In this document: in pieces, positions 54,538 to 64,000 of the stretch
Layout of the letters: each line of letters begins with the position of its first letter
Position numbering within the stretch: position 1 is the stretch's first letter
DNA from: Variovorax paradoxus
Lineage (GTDB): Bacteria; Pseudomonadota; Gammaproteobacteria; Burkholderiales; Burkholderiaceae_C
Length of the DNA stretch: 64,000 nucleotides
Assembly (NCBI RefSeq): GCF_024734665.1
Contig: NZ_CP102931.1
Coordinates: forward strand, 5,144,001 to 5,208,000
Direction of reading: 5' to 3'
Translations under genes and position numbers: made by a program
The notes under the pieces: model-generated
What the model saw: the letters and a program-made list of their open reading frames with translations, nothing else
Databases searched by the model: none
What the model was told of the DNA's origin: nothing

Positions 54538-55443
54538 TCAGACCGGGTCCCAGCTGAACACGTCGGCCGAGCGGTCCAGCGGGAAGAAGCTGGCGCGCAT
54601 CGCGGGCATGGCGTGCTCGGCAATGCTCTGCGGCGTCCAGCCCTCGGAGCGGTGGATGGAGCGCACCGGGCGCGGCTGGCTGATGAGCGAAATTTCGTTG
54701 TTGCGCACCGAAAAGATCTGGCCGTTGACCGCGCCGGCCGCATCGCTCGCGAGGTACACCGCAAGCGGCGCGACCTTGGCTGGCGTCATCTGCTTGATCT
54801 TGTCGACGCGGGCGCGCTGCTCGTCGGTGTCGGTGGGAATGGCGCCGATCATGCGGCTCCAGGCAAAAGGTGCGATGCAGTTGGAGCGCACGTTGAATTT
54901 CTGCATGTCGAGTGCAATCGACTTCGACAGCGCCACGATGCCGAGCTTGGCGGCCGAGTAGTTGGCCTGGCCGAAGTTGCCGATGAGGCCCGAGGTCGAT
55001 GTCATGTGCACCAGCGCGCCCGAGTTCTGCTCCTTGAAGTGCGTGGCTGCCGCGCGGCTCACGTAGTAGGAGCCGTACAGGTGCACCTTGAGCACCGAGT
55101 CCCACTCATCGGCCGACATCTTGTGAAAGAAGCGGTCGCGCAGGATGCCTGCGTTGTTGACCACCACATCGATGCGCCCGAAGCTGTCGACCGCGCACTG
55201 CACGATGCGCGCCACGCTGGCGGCGTCGGCCACGTTGTCGGTGTTGGGCACGGCCTGCCCGCCGGCCGCGCGAATCTCGTCGACCACCTGCTGCGCGGGG
55301 CCGGCGCTTCCGCCAGCGCCGTCGAGCGCGGCGCCGATGTCGTTGACCACCACCTTCGCGCCATGGGCCGCCATGGCCAGCGCAATGTCGCGCCCAATGC
55401 CGCCGCCCGCGCCCGTGACAACGACCACTTTTCCTTCAACCAT
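54538..55443 (-). CDS. SDR-family dehydrogenase, 3-hydroxyacyl-CoA type
   Basis: A 301-residue classical SDR enzyme. TGAGGGIGRDIA binds the cofactor; NNAG, the catalytic Ser in MTSTSGLIG and the Tyr-x-x-x-Lys in ANYSAAKLG are all intact. The N-terminus and the C-terminal tail resemble the dehydrogenase domain of peroxisomal multifunctional enzymes, which oxidise 3-hydroxyacyl-CoA. It follows the LysR gene on the same strand and could supply a dehydrogenation step of the cluster. Confidence 0.88.
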   Translation of the reverse strand: MVEGKVVVVTGAGGGIGRDIALAMAAHGAKVVVNDIGAALDGAGGSAGPAQQVVDEIRAAGGQAVPNTDNVADAASVARIVQCAVDSFGRIDVVVNNAGILRDRFFHKMSADEWDSVLKVHLYGSYYVSRAAATHFKEQNSGALVHMTSTSGLIGNFGQANYSAAKLGIVALSKSIALDMQKFNVRSNCIAPFAWSRMIGAIPTDTDEQRARVDKIKQMTPAKVAPLAVYLASDAAGAVNGQIFSVRNNEISLISQPRPVRSIHRSEGWTPQSIAEHAMPAMRASFFPLDRSADVFSWDPV

Positions 55444-55559
55444 GTTTGTCTCTGCTCCGGATGTTCCGCCCGCAGGTTCGCGGGCGAATTTCAGAATGCC
55501 ACAGGCGGGACAGGAGCGGGTTTCGGGTTTCCGAAGAGGGGCTTAAGGGAAGCTTCGGC

Positions 55560-56429
55560 CTATTGCCGCGCCGTACGGATATTCAACGGCAGCGCCTGCG
55601 GCGAACTCGTGCGGAACGGATTGATGTCCAGCCCGCCGCGCCGCGTATAGCGCGCATACACCATGAGCTTGGTCGGCTTGCAGCGGTTCCAGATGTCCGT
55701 GAACATGCGCTCGGCGCAGGGCTCGTGGAATTCGTTGTGGTTGCGAAAGCTCACGATGTACGCGAGCAGCCCGGCCTGGTCGATGGGCGGGCCGCTGTAG
55801 CGGATCTGCACGCTGCCCCAGTCGGGCTGGCCGGTGACGAGGCAGTTGCTCTTGAGCAGGCGGCTGGTGAGGGTTTCGTTCACGTGCACCTGCGTAACGT
55901 CGCTGCTCAGCAGTTCGGGCGCGGGCTGGTAGTGGGTGCACTCGATGTCGAGGCGGTCGAGGTCGAGGCCGTCGAGTTCGTGCACCGGCTCGCGGTCGAA
56001 CATGTCGGGCGCCAGCAGCTTCACGCCGATGCCGGCCGACTGGTCGCTGCCGCGCCATGCGGCTTCGGACAGGTCGGCGCGCAGGCGCTCACGCACCGCG
56101 TCGACGCTCGCGAACTGGCTGTTGTTGAAGCTGTTGAGATAGAGCTTGAAGCTCTTGCTCTCGATGATGTTGGGCGTCTCGCACGGAATGGTGAAGTGCG
56201 CGATGGCCAGCTGCGGCTTGCCGCGCAGGTTGAGCCAGCTCACTTCGAAGGCGCTCCACAGGTCGGCGCCGAAGAACGGCAAGGCGCCGGTCTTGATGCC
56301 CATGGCCTCGCGCTGCGTGGCGCGCGCGATGGGGAACAGCAGCGTAGGGTCGTAGTGGTCGGCATAGGCCGAGGCGCGGCCGAGCTGCGATTGCTCGGGC
56401 GTGTTGGGGTTCGTCGGGTCGTGGCTCAT
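55560..56429 (-). CDS. queF: NADPH-dependent 7-cyano-7-deazaguanine reductase
   Basis: A 289-residue long-form QueF, which reduces preQ0 to preQ1 for queuosine in t[16 protein letters not shown], the catalytic Cys in [16 protein letters not shown], the Asp after it, and [13 protein letters not shown] are family features, arranged as in the two-domain (type II) enzyme. The ATG at 56429 overlaps the stop of the upstream hydrolase gene (ATGA). Confidence 0.95.
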   Translation of the reverse strand: MSHDPTNPNTPEQSQLGRASAYADHYDPTLLFPIARATQREAMGIKTGALPFFGADLWSAFEVSWLNLRGKPQLAIAHFTIPCETPNIIESKSFKLYLNSFNNSQFASVDAVRERLRADLSEAAWRGSDQSAGIGVKLLAPDMFDREPVHELDGLDLDRLDIECTHYQPAPELLSSDVTQVHVNETLTSRLLKSNCLVTGQPDWGSVQIRYSGPPIDQAGLLAYIVSFRNHNEFHEPCAERMFTDIWNRCKPTKLMVYARYTRRGGLDINPFRTSSPQALPLNIRTARQ

Positions 56430-57337
56430 GGCTTGGCTTCTCTGGATTCCTTGGCTTCGGCCGCATGCGCGAACGGAGCGATGTGGTTGGCGAGGATGGT
56501 GCACACCTCGGGCGGCAGGTCATGGCCCATGCCGGGAACGGGGACGAATTTCGAGCCCGGAATGCGTTTGGCAGTGTCCTCGCCGCAGGCGATGGGCACG
56601 AGCGCATCGGCGTCGCCGTGCAGCACCAGCGTGGGCGACTGGATGCGCGGCAGCACCTGGGGGCGGTCGGCATCGGCGCCGATGGCCAGCATCTGCCGCA
56701 TCAGGCCGGCCGGGTGGTACGAGCGCCGCATGCCGAAGGTAAGGCGCTCGGCCAGTTCTTCGTCGGTCTGCGGGTAGGCGGGGCTCTGGATGAGCCGCAG
56801 CAGCCTGATGCTGTGCGCGACCAGTTCGGGCTCGCTGTTGCCCGACGGACGGCGCATGAGCATGGAGGTGACTTCGCGGCGCGGGCCAGGCAGGCCGCGC
56901 GCACCGCTCGAACTCATGATGCTCACGAGGCTGGTCGCGCGCTGCGGCGCGGTGGCGGCCAGGCGCTGGGCAATCATGCCGCCCATGGACGCGCCGACGA
57001 TGTGGGCCTTGGCTATGCCCAGCGCGTCGAGCACGCCGAGCGAGTCGAGAGTCATGTCCTGCAGGGTGTAGGCCGAGCGCACCTTCAGGCCGAGGCGGTG
57101 GCGAATGGTTTCCCACACCAGGTTGCCGACGCCTGCGTGGTCGAAGCCCTGGCTCAGGCCGATGTCGCGGTTGTCGTGGCGCACCACGCGAAAACCCGCC
57201 TCCACCAGTTGCTGCACGAAGCCGGTGGGCCAGGCCACCAGCTGCATGCCCAGGCCCATGATGAGCAGGATGACTGGGCGCCCTTCGCCTCCGGTGTCGT
57301 CGACTTCGATCTGCAGCCCGTTGGCGGTGACTTTCAT
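56426..57337 (-). CDS. alpha/beta hydrolase
   Basis: A 303-residue serine hydrolase. The HDNRDIGLS strand, the nucleophile in [14 protein letters not shown], the acid in [13 protein letters not shown] and the His in GMGHDLPPE form a typical epoxide-hydrolase/lipase fold triad. The cap region (about 150-215) is helical. It is translationally coupled to queF, but no functional link to queuosine is known. The substrate is unknown. Confidence 0.88.
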   Translation of the reverse strand: MKVTANGLQIEVDDTGGEGRPVILLIMGLGMQLVAWPTGFVQQLVEAGFRVVRHDNRDIGLSQGFDHAGVGNLVWETIRHRLGLKVRSAYTLQDMTLDSLGVLDALGIAKAHIVGASMGGMIAQRLAATAPQRATSLVSIMSSSGARGLPGPRREVTSMLMRRPSGNSEPELVAHSIRLLRLIQSPAYPQTDEELAERLTFGMRRSYHPAGLMRQMLAIGADADRPQVLPRIQSPTLVLHGDADALVPIACGEDTAKRIPGSKFVPVPGMGHDLPPEVCTILANHIAPFAHAAEAKESREAKP

Positions 57338-57366
57338 TGGTTCCCTGGTCTTCTTTCCTTGGTCTT

Positions 57367-58209
57367 CTACTTGAACTCGCGCTCGCGCAGCCACTTGGTG
57401 GCGACCCACTTCTCGCCCGCCAGCACCGGCGCGCCGCCGTGCAGGGTACGAGTGACGGGGTCGGGCCGGTCGTAGCTGAAGAACACGCCGCAGCCGCGCA
57501 CGGGCGCCACTTCGAGGCCCACGTCGGGGAAGGTGGTGGCGCCGCCGCCTTCGGGCTCCTGCAGGTACATCACGAGCGTGGCAACGCGCTGGCCGCCACG
57601 CTTGAGGATGGTGGGCGTGCCCGGCTCGTTCGGGTCGAAGTAGTCGTAGTGCGGGCGGTACTGAGCGCCGGGGGCATAGCGCAGGATCTGCAGGCCTTCG
57701 CCGAATTCGAGCGGCCAGCGCAGCAACATCGCGATGCGCTGCTCCAGCCGCGCGACGATCTCGTTCTCGCCGCGCTCGAAGAACATGCCGTCGCTGGTGC
57801 GGTCGACGTTCAGCACCTCGCCGCCGGTGCGCGTCTCAACGGTGAGCGAACGGGCGAGTCGCACGCGCGCAGCCGCGATCAGGCCTTCGCACTCTTCGGC
57901 AGACAGCAGGTTGCCGAAGACGATGACACGCGGATGCCGCATGGTCTGCAGCACCTGCACGCGGCGGTCGCCCGCGTCGAGGTGCAGCGGCGCGCCATCG
58001 AGGTCGGGGCCGGGCATTTCTGTGTGCACGGGCGGCAGGGCCACTTCCACATTGGGGAAGCCGGCTTCGAGCTGGGCCAGCGCCGTGTCTGCGGCAGCAT
58101 CGTGCCAGCCGGCCGCGCGCATGGACGCACGCAGCGCCGGCACCGAGTGCCCGGCCGCGAGCTGGGCCACCAGCCACTCGCGCAGTTCCGGACTGATTGG
58201 TTGGGACAT
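57367..58209 (-). CDS. 2OG-Fe(II) oxygenase, prolyl-4-hydroxylase-like
   Basis: A 280-residue iron enzyme. The N-terminal 80 residues are a helical region of unknown role. The catalytic jelly roll has the metal pair His-x-Asp in YRPHYDYFDP, distal His in TRTLHGGAPV and the 2-oxoglutarate-binding Lys in KWVATKWLRE. Such bacterial proteins hydroxylate prolines in target proteins. It overlaps the yaaA stop by one base, so the two are coupled. Confidence 0.9.
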   Translation of the reverse strand: MSQPISPELREWLVAQLAAGHSVPALRASMRAAGWHDAAADTALAQLEAGFPNVEVALPPVHTEMPGPDLDGAPLHLDAGDRRVQVLQTMRHPRVIVFGNLLSAEECEGLIAAARVRLARSLTVETRTGGEVLNVDRTSDGMFFERGENEIVARLEQRIAMLLRWPLEFGEGLQILRYAPGAQYRPHYDYFDPNEPGTPTILKRGGQRVATLVMYLQEPEGGGATTFPDVGLEVAPVRGCGVFFSYDRPDPVTRTLHGGAPVLAGEKWVATKWLREREFK

Positions 58210-58991
58210 CAGACTTTTCTCCTGAACACCAGCCTTTCGGCTGTGGACACATCGGCGTCGAAACCATAACCCTCGAGGTCGAACTTTTCCAGTGCCTTGG
58301 GCGTGGCCGCCTTGTGCTGCACGGCCCAGCGCGCCAGCAGCCCGCGGGCTCGCTTGGCGAAGAAGCTCACGATCTTGTACTTGTCGCCCTTCCACTCCTC
58401 GAACACGCATTCGACCACACGGGCCTTGAGCACCTTTTTGTCGACCGACTTGAAGTACTCCTGCGAGGCGACGTTGACGACCACCGGGGTGCGGTCGGCC
58501 GCGAGGCGCTCGTTCAGGTGCTCGGCGATGCGCGAGCCCCAAAAGGCGTAGAGGTCCTTGCCGTGGCGGTTGGCGAGCGACGTGCCCATTTCGAGGCGGT
58601 AGGGCTGCAGCAGGTCGAGCGGGCGCAGCAGGCCGTAGAGGCCGCTGAGGATGCAGACGTGGTCTTGCGCCCAGTCGAGCTGCGCCCTCGTGAGCGTGCG
58701 AGCGTCGAGGCCGCCGTAGACGTCACCGTCGAAGGCAAAGGCAGCCTGGCGGGCATTCTTCGCGCTGCTCTTGCTGGACCAGGCCTCGTAGCGGGCCACG
58801 TTCAGGGCCGAGAGCTTGTCCGACAGGTGCATGAGCTCAGAAATCTGCTGGGGCGACTTCTCGCGCAGCAGCTTGATCAGTTCGACAGAAGGGCCGCGCG
58901 GAGACTCGAAATGGGGTTGGGTGGAGGGGAGTTCGGAGGGGAGCGGGGTGTCGTAATCGAGCGACTTTGCAGGGGAAAGCAGGAAGAGCAT
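58209..58991 (-). CDS. yaaA: peroxide stress protein YaaA
   Basis: A 260-residue protein of the YaaA/DUF328 family, which limits iron-driven damage during hydrogen peroxide stress. The N-terminal LFLLSPAKSLDY, QLDWAQDHVCILSGLYGLLRPLD and the C-terminal VNVASQEYFKSVD plus FFAKRARGLLARW are all as in the family. It is divergent from valS. Coupling to the iron oxygenase gene is noted, since both concern iron and oxygen. Confidence 0.95.
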   Translation of the reverse strand: MLFLLSPAKSLDYDTPLPSELPSTQPHFESPRGPSVELIKLLREKSPQQISELMHLSDKLSALNVARYEAWSSKSSAKNARQAAFAFDGDVYGGLDARTLTRAQLDWAQDHVCILSGLYGLLRPLDLLQPYRLEMGTSLANRHGKDLYAFWGSRIAEHLNERLAADRTPVVVNVASQEYFKSVDKKVLKARVVECVFEEWKGDKYKIVSFFAKRARGLLARWAVQHKAATPKALEKFDLEGYGFDADVSTAERLVFRRKV

Positions 58992-59065
58992 GCCGGAATT
59001 ATCAGTGGCTGCCGTGACGCCAGGCCGCCCCGGTAAAATCGCGGGCTATCCCACCCTGTCCCCCC

Positions 59066-59087
59066 AACGGCTCCCTGAAGGGCCGTT
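59066..59087 (+). other. hairpin in the valS leader
   Basis: AACGG and CCGTT, with inner CCC/GGG pairs and a TGAA loop, form a bulged stem 12 bases before the valS ATG. No Shine-Dalgarno sequence is visible next to the ATG at 59099. It could be a control element for translation or merely a weak stem. Confidence 0.35.
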
Positions 59088-59098
59088 CTGCATTTCCC

Positions 59099-61978
59099 AT
59101 GAGCGAACCCATCACCCCTTCCGCCCAGCCCGGCCTCGACAGCCTGTCGAAATCGTTCGAACCCGCCGCCATCGAGGCGCACTGGGGCCCGGAATGGGAA
59201 AAGCGCGGCTACGCCAAGGCCGGCTTCCGCGGCACGCAGCAGCCCAAGGAAGGCGCCGAGTCGTTCGCGATCCAGCTGCCGCCGCCCAACGTGACGGGCA
59301 CGCTGCACATGGGTCACGCGTTCAACCAGACGATCATGGACAGCCTCACGCGGTATCACCGCATGAAGGGCGACAACACGCTGTGGGTGCCGGGCACCGA
59401 CCACGCCGGCATCGCAACGCAGATCGTGGTGGAGCGCCAGCTGCAGGAGCAGAAGGTCAGCCGCCACGACCTGGGCCGCAAGAACTTCGTGGCGCGCGTG
59501 TGGGAGTGGAAAGAGAAGTCGGGCAACACCATCACCGAGCAGATGCGCCGCATGGGCGACACGGTGGACTGGAGCCGCGAATACTTCACGATGGACGACG
59601 ACCTTTCGGCAGTCGTGACGCAGACCTTCGTGAAGCTGTACGAAGAAGGCCTGATCTACCGCGGCAAGCGCCTGGGCAACTGGGACCCGGTGCTCAAGAC
59701 CTCTGTGAGCGATCTCGAAGTCGAGAGCGAAGAAGAAGACGGCTCGCTCTGGCACATTGCCTACCCGCTGGAAGACGGCAGCGGCACGCTGACCGTGGCC
59801 ACCACCCGGCCCGAAACCATGCTGGGCGACACGGCCGTGATGGTTCACCCGGAAGACGAGCGCTACAAGCACCTGATCGGCCAGCGCGTGAAGCTGCCGC
59901 TGGTGGACCGGCTGATTCCGATCATTGCCGACGACTACGTCGACAAGGAATTCGGCACCGGCGTGGTGAAGGTCACGCCCGCCCACGACTACAACGACTA
60001 CGCAGTCGGCCAGCGCCACAAGCTCGAGATGATCGGCGTGCTGACGCTGGACGCGACCATCAACGACAACGCACCCGAGAAGTACCGCGGCCTGGACCGC
60101 TTCGTGGCGCGCAAGGCCATCGTGGCCGACCTCGACGCGCTGGGCCTGCTGGTCGAGGTGAAGAAGCACAAGCTGATGGTGCCGCGCTGCGCGCGCTCGG
60201 GCGCCATCGTCGAGCCGATGCTCACCGACCAGTGGTACGTGGCCATGACGCGCCCCGGCGCCGACGGCCAGTCGATCGCGCAGAAGGCCATCGACGTGGT
60301 GAAGTCGGGCGAGGTGCGCTTCGTGCCCGAGAACTGGGTCAACACCTACAACCACTGGATGGAGAACATCCAGGACTGGACCATTTCGCGCCAGCTGTGG
60401 TGGGGCCACCAGATTCCGGCCTGGTACGACGAGGAAGGAAATGTGTACGTGGCCGAGAACGAGGCCGACGCGCAAGCCAAGGCGCCGGGCAAGAAGCTCG
60501 TGCGCGACGAGGACGTGCTCGACACCTGGTACTCGTCGGCGCTGGTGCCCTTCTCTTCACTGGGCTGGCCTGAAAAGACGCAGGACCTCGACCTGTACCT
60601 GCCCTCGACCGTGCTGGTAACGGGCTACGACATCATCTTCTTCTGGGTCGCCCGGATGATCATGATGACCAAGCACTTCATCGGCAAGGTGCCGTTCAAG
60701 CACGTGTACATCCACGGCCTGGTGCGCGACGCGCAGGGCAAGAAGATGAGCAAGTCCGAAGGCAACGTGCTCGACCCGGTCGATTTGATCGACGGCATCG
60801 AGCTGCCCCAGCTGCTGGACAAGCGCACGCAGGGCCTGCGCAAGCCCGAGACGGCGCCTGCAGTGCGCAAGAACACGCAGAAGGAGTTTCCGGACGGCAT
60901 TCCGGCCTTTGGCGCCGATGCGCTGCGCTTTACCTTCGCCTCGCTGGCTTCGCTGGGCCGCAGCATCAACTTCGATTCGAAGCGCTGCGAGGGATATCGC
61001 AACTTCTGCAACAAGCTGTGGAACGCCACGCGCTTCGTGCTGATGAACTGCGAAGGCCAGGACTGCGGCCTGCTGGAGCACACGAAGGAAGAGTGCAAGG
61101 TTGGCGGACCGGCGCATGGCTACCTGAAGTTCAGCCGCGCCGACTACTGGATCGTGTCGCAGTTGCAACGCGTGGAGGCCGAGGTGGCCAAGGGCTTCGA
61201 GGAATACCGCCTCGACAACGTGGCCAATGCGATCTACCAGTTCGCCTGGGACGAGTTCTGCGACTGGTACCTGGAAATTGCCAAGGTGCAGATCCAGACC
61301 GGCGACGATTCACAGAAACGCGCCACGCGCCGTACGCTGATCCGCACGCTCGAAACGCTGCTGCGCCTGGCGCACCCGGTGATTCCGTTCATCACGGAAG
61401 AGCTGTGGCAGAAGGTGTCGAAGGTTGCAGGACGTGAGGGCGAGTCGATCATGATCGCGGCCTATCCGAAGAGCCAGCCGGAGAAGATCGATGAAGCGGC
61501 CGAGGCGCATGTGGCGCGGCTGAAGGCGCTGGTCGATGCATGCCGCACGCTGCGCGGCGAGATGAATGTCTCGCCCGCAACGCGCCTGCCGCTGTACGCA
61601 GTGGCCGACGATGCCGAGGGCGCGGCCTTCCTGCGCGAATCGGCGCCGGTACTGCAGGCACTCGCCAAGCTGAAGGAAGTGAAGGTCTTCGACGACGAGG
61701 CCTCGTGGTCGGCCGCTGCCGAAGCGGCGCCGGTGGCGGTGGTGGGCGCTGCGCGCCTGTGCCTGCACATGGAGATCGACAAGGCTGCAGAGAAAGTTCG
61801 CATCGGCAAGGAAATCGCGCGCATCGAAGGCGAGATCGCCAAGGTGCACGGCAAGCTCAGCAACGAAGCCTTCGTCGCAAAGGCTCCGCCGGCCGTTATC
61901 GAGCAAGAACGTAGACGTCTGACTGACTTCACGGCCATGCTGGAGCGTTTGCGCGACCAGCTTGTGCGCCTCGGCTGA
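59099..61978 (+). CDS. valS: valyl-tRNA synthetase
   Basis: A 959-residue class I synthetase that charges tRNA-Val. The HIGH-type motif is [13 protein letters not shown], the editing domain spans about 220-380, the KMSKS motif is in [10 protein letters not shown], the anticodon-binding domain follows, and a C-terminal coiled coil (about 885-955) is present. Length and order are as in the E. coli enzyme. The region before it has a TAAAAT box that may be its -10. Confidence 0.97.
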   Translation: MSEPITPSAQPGLDSLSKSFEPAAIEAHWGPEWEKRGYAKAGFRGTQQPKEGAESFAIQLPPPNVTGTLHMGHAFNQTIMDSLTRYHRMKGDNTLWVPGTDHAGIATQIVVERQLQEQKVSRHDLGRKNFVARVWEWKEKSGNTITEQMRRMGDTVDWSREYFTMDDDLSAVVTQTFVKLYEEGLIYRGKRLGNWDPVLKTSVSDLEVESEEEDGSLWHIAYPLEDGSGTLTVATTRPETMLGDTAVMVHPEDERYKHLIGQRVKLPLVDRLIPIIADDYVDKEFGTGVVKVTPAHDYNDYAVGQRHKLEMIGVLTLDATINDNAPEKYRGLDRFVARKAIVADLDALGLLVEVKKHKLMVPRCARSGAIVEPMLTDQWYVAMTRPGADGQSIAQKAIDVVKSGEVRFVPENWVNTYNHWMENIQDWTISRQLWWGHQIPAWYDEEGNVYVAENEADAQAKAPGKKLVRDEDVLDTWYSSALVPFSSLGWPEKTQDLDLYLPSTVLVTGYDIIFFWVARMIMMTKHFIGKVPFKHVYIHGLVRDAQGKKMSKSEGNVLDPVDLIDGIELPQLLDKRTQGLRKPETAPAVRKNTQKEFPDGIPAFGADALRFTFASLASLGRSINFDSKRCEGYRNFCNKLWNATRFVLMNCEGQDCGLLEHTKEECKVGGPAHGYLKFSRADYWIVSQLQRVEAEVAKGFEEYRLDNVANAIYQFAWDEFCDWYLEIAKVQIQTGDDSQKRATRRTLIRTLETLLRLAHPVIPFITEELWQKVSKVAGREGESIMIAAYPKSQPEKIDEAAEAHVARLKALVDACRTLRGEMNVSPATRLPLYAVADDAEGAAFLRESAPVLQALAKLKEVKVFDDEASWSAAAEAAPVAVVGAARLCLHMEIDKAAEKVRIGKEIARIEGEIAKVHGKLSNEAFVAKAPPAVIEQERRRLTDFTAMLERLRDQLVRLG

Positions 61979-62014
61979 CAGACGCAGGGCTTTGAAGGCG
62001 TTTAGGATTCCAAG

Positions 62015-62031
62015 AGCGGCTGCGCGCCGCT
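62015..62031 (+). terminator. candidate hairpin after valS
   Basis: AGCGGC and GCCGCT form a perfect 6-base stem with a five-base loop, about 37 bases after the valS stop. There is no run of T after it, so it would be a weak or factor-dependent terminator, or part of the galU leader. Confidence 0.3.
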
Positions 62032-62074
62032 GCGCCTCCTAACTCCCCTCTTCAAGAAAGACGCTGAGCTGCCC

Positions 62075-62965
62075 ATGTCCACTCCTTCGACCCGCATCCG
62101 CAAGGCCGTATTCCCCGTTGCAGGCTTTGGTACTCGCTTCTTGCCAGCCACCAAGGCTCAGCCCAAGGAAATGCTGCCGGTGGTCGACAAGCCGCTGATT
62201 CAGTACGCCGTCGAAGAGGCTTACGCCGCGGGCATCCGCGACATGATCTTCGTGACCGGCCGCAACAAGCGCGCCATCGAGGACCACTACGACACCGCCT
62301 ACGAGCTAGAAAGCCAGCTCGAGGCCAGCGGCAAGACCGCCCTGCTCAACATCGCGCGCTCGGTCATGCCCGACGACATGACCTGCTCCTACGTGCGCCA
62401 GCCGCGCATGCTGGGCCTGGGCCATGCGGTGCTGTGCGCCGAACACCTGGTGGGCAACGAACCCTTTGCCGTGCTGCTCGCGGACGACCTGATGGTCGGC
62501 CCCGATGGCGGCGAGCCCGTGCTGGCACAGATGACCTCGGCCTTCGCCCGCCTCGGCGGCTCGCTGCTGGCGGTGCAGGAAGTGCCGCTGGCACACGTCA
62601 AGCGCTACGGCATCGTGGCCGGCGACGCGGTCGAAGAAGGCCTGATAAAGGTCAACCGCATGGTCGAGAAGCCGAAGCCCGAAGACGCACCCTCGCGCCT
62701 GGGCGTGGCGGGCCGCTACATCCTCACGCCGGGCGTGTTCGATGAGATTCGCAACCAGCCCAAGGGCGCAGGCGGCGAGATCCAGCTGACCGACGGCATC
62801 GCGGCGCTGATGAAGAAGGAATCGGTCTACGCGTATTCGTACAAGGGCATCCGCTACGACTGCGGCAGCAAGGAAGGCTTTCTGCAGGCGTCGGTGGAAC
62901 TGGCGCTGGCGCACCCCGAGGTGGGTGCGGAGTTCCGCGAATACCTCAAGAGCCTGAAGCTGTAA
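62075..62965 (+). CDS. galU: UTP-glucose-1-phosphate uridylyltransferase
   Basis: A 296-residue enzyme that makes UDP-glucose for cell-surface sugars. The nucleotide-binding [20 protein letters not shown] and [16 protein letters not shown] motifs, [10 protein letters not shown] and the [13 protein letters not shown]-terminal motif are typical. It lies downstream of valS with a terminator after its stop. Length and sequence are standard. Confidence 0.97.
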   Translation: MSTPSTRIRKAVFPVAGFGTRFLPATKAQPKEMLPVVDKPLIQYAVEEAYAAGIRDMIFVTGRNKRAIEDHYDTAYELESQLEASGKTALLNIARSVMPDDMTCSYVRQPRMLGLGHAVLCAEHLVGNEPFAVLLADDLMVGPDGGEPVLAQMTSAFARLGGSLLAVQEVPLAHVKRYGIVAGDAVEEGLIKVNRMVEKPKPEDAPSRLGVAGRYILTPGVFDEIRNQPKGAGGEIQLTDGIAALMKKESVYAYSYKGIRYDCGSKEGFLQASVELALAHPEVGAEFREYLKSLKL

Positions 62966-63000
62966 TCGCCTCGCCTCTGCTTCGAGGTGCCATCACGAAC

Positions 63001-63028
63001 AAAGGGCCGCTGCTGCGGCCCTTTTGTT
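63001..63028. terminator. intrinsic terminator between galU and tusA-like gene
   Basis: AAAGGGCCGC and GCGGCCCTTT form a perfect 10-base stem around TGCT, followed by TTGTTTTG on the plus strand. It lies 36 bases after the galU stop and 18 bases before the convergent TusA-family stop; A bases on the left arm allow use from both directions. Confidence 0.9.
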
Positions 63029-63045
63029 TTGTTTCTTTTGCTTTG

Positions 63046-63273
63046 TCAGCGACGCTTGAGCACGTGGATGAAGTCGCTGCCGACGGTTTCCTGCTCCATC
63101 AACTCGTTGCCCGTCTGGCGCGCGAAGGCCTGAAAGTCGCGGATCGATCCCGGGTCGGTCGACACCACCTTCAGCAATTGCCCGCTCAGCATCTCGTTGA
63201 GCGATTTCTTCGCCTTGAGAATGGGCAACGGGCAGTTCAGCCCGCGCGTGTCGAGCTCACGGTCAACTTGCAT
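63046..63273 (-). CDS. TusA-family sulfurtransferase
   Basis: A 75-residue protein with the conserved DTRGLNCPLPILKAKKSL, in which the active Cys carries sulfur. TusA-family proteins move sulfur for tRNA thiolation or cofactor synthesis. The gene overlaps the end of the Nudix gene by 11 bases, which suggests co-translation. Neighbouring cysM makes cysteine, which is a sulfur source. Confidence 0.93.
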   Translation of the reverse strand: MQVDRELDTRGLNCPLPILKAKKSLNEMLSGQLLKVVSTDPGSIRDFQAFARQTGNELMEQETVGSDFIHVLKRR

Positions 63274-63838
63274 TGCCCGGCTCCGGCGGCAGGTTCAGGC
63301 CACGGCGGCGCTCTTCGTTTTCGGCGGCGGTGAAGAACACGGGCTCGTGCCCGCGCGTGCGCAGCCAGTCGGCCAGCGCATAGCCGGTGCCGGCGGGCCA
63401 GCACCTGAGATCGGGCAGGTCATAGAGGCGGTAGTCGACCAGTTCGGGCGAGAGCTTCACGTCGCCATCGGCCACCACGTGGTACGCGATGATGATCTGG
63501 TTCATGCGCTGGAAGTCGTACGCGCCGACGAGCTTGGTGGCGCTGACGTCGAGGTTGGTTTCTTCTTTCACCTCACGCGCAATGCCTTCCTCGGGCGTCT
63601 CGCCGGCTTCCATGAACCCGGTGATCAGCGCAAACATCTTGCCCGGCCATGCCGCATTGCGCGCCAGCAGCACCTGGCCGCGGTACTCGACGATGGCCGC
63701 AAGCACGGGGGTCGGGTTGTTCCAGTGTGTATGGCCGCAGTTGGGGCAGCGCAGGCGCTCCTTGGGGCCGCCGTCTTCCATCAACGCGATCCACTCGAGC
63801 GGCGTGGCGCAGACCTGGCAGAACTTGGGATGGGGCAT
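63263..63838 (-). CDS. Nudix hydrolase with zinc ribbon
   Basis: A 191-residue enzyme. The N-terminal CxxC...CxxC (FCQVCATPLE, then RCPNCGHTHW) is a zinc ribbon, followed by the Nudix box GFMEAGETPEEGIAREVKEET (21 residues, read as G-x5-E-x7-REV-x-EE). It resembles the NudC-like NADH pyrophosphatase group but is shorter. It precedes the TusA-family gene by overlap. The substrate may be NADH or a nucleotide derivative. Confidence 0.9.
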   Translation of the reverse strand: MPHPKFCQVCATPLEWIALMEDGGPKERLRCPNCGHTHWNNPTPVLAAIVEYRGQVLLARNAAWPGKMFALITGFMEAGETPEEGIAREVKEETNLDVSATKLVGAYDFQRMNQIIIAYHVVADGDVKLSPELVDYRLYDLPDLRCWPAGTGYALADWLRTRGHEPVFFTAAENEERRRGLNLPPEPGNAS

Positions 63839-63902
63839 GGGGTCTCTTTTCTTTTTTGTGGCTGCCTGAGCGCCTTGAGCGGGCGCTGCTGCCGGTCGTT
63901 GC

Positions 63903-64000
63903 TTATGCGGGGAAAACGCCGGTCGACAAGTAGCGGTCGCCCCGGTCGCAGACCACGAACACGATGGTGGCGTTCTCGACCGTCTTCGCCACTTCGAGCG
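63903..64000 (-). CDS. cysM: 3' end of cysteine synthase B (partial)
   Basis: The visible 32 codons end with VFVVCDRGDRYLSTGVFPA and a TAA at 63903-63905. This C-terminus is characteristic of CysM (O-acetylserine sulfhydrylase B). The rest lies beyond the right edge. The stop is 64 bases upstream of the Nudix start. Confidence 0.85.
   Translation of the reverse strand, partial: LEVAKTVENATIVFVVCDRGDRYLSTGVFPA

Overview
The window is a high-GC, gene-dense chromosome segment of a betaproteobacterium, most likely a Comamonadaceae/Variovorax-type Burkholderiales. The reasons are the many Bug-family (TctC-like) periplasmic binding proteins, the long-form QueF, a Burkholderiales-type DinB with an insertion, the LysR/IclR/TetR-rich catabolic clusters and the gene order at the right end. 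No sequence search was possible, so the genus is inference. No rRNA, tRNA, insertion sequence or CRISPR array was seen.

Left edge (1-2320): an accessory patch with the 3' end of an unknown gene, a DUF3396-type (type VI secretion immunity family) protein and a polytopic membrane protein carrying a natural run of seven histidines. 2358-6769 holds single housekeeping or accessory genes: an alpha/beta hydrolase, a secreted NHL-type beta-propeller coupled to a 50-residue carboxymuconolactone-decarboxylase-like fragment, a nucleoside deoxyribosyltransferase, an Atu4866-type protein, and an SDR protein lacking two catalytic residues. 6774-12483 is a cyanate module: a soluble PAS histidine kinase and NarL-type regulator, then a nitrate/cyanate-type ABC importer, then cyanase. 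12646-13766 is a TetR/DUF1348 divergent pair with a perfect operator palindrome. 13744-19158 is a lactate or 2-hydroxy-acid module (LctP permease, LysR regulator, FMN-dependent dehydrogenase, MHS-type transporter).

19172-27559 is an L-fucose-type catabolic operon: mutarotase, L-fucose dehydrogenase, L-fuconate dehydratase, a sugar ABC importer, L-fuconolactonase, and a divergent IclR regulator. The enzymes after 2-keto-3-deoxy-fuconate are not in the window. 27556-28920 is a MerR regulator divergent from a methyltransferase through a 19-bp-spacer promoter. 28991-30877 is a hybrid sensor kinase. 30849-37976 is a putative ester-scavenging locus: an atypical tannase-family lipoprotein with a large extra C-terminal domain, a coupled secreted hydrolase, two Bug binding proteins and a LysR regulator. 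37977-43286 has a glycolipid-binding-domain protein, a TRAP-type permease pair, a YiiX-like hydrolase, DinB and a TIGR02117 protein.

43297-45116 has a purine nucleoside permease and a degenerate histidine-kinase-like protein. 45243-55443 is the most interesting block, a catabolic cluster around a divergent promoter: an acyl-CoA ligase, a Bug binding protein, a tandem-fused acyl-CoA dehydrogenase, a citryl-CoA-lyase-like protein, a second acyl-CoA dehydrogenase, an MmgE/PrpD protein, a LysR regulator and an SDR dehydrogenase. Together they look like a CoA-dependent route for an unidentified carboxylic acid. 55560-64000 is mostly core: queF, an alpha/beta hydrolase, a prolyl-4-hydroxylase-like oxygenase, yaaA, valS, galU, a TusA-family protein, a Nudix hydrolase and the 3' end of cysM.
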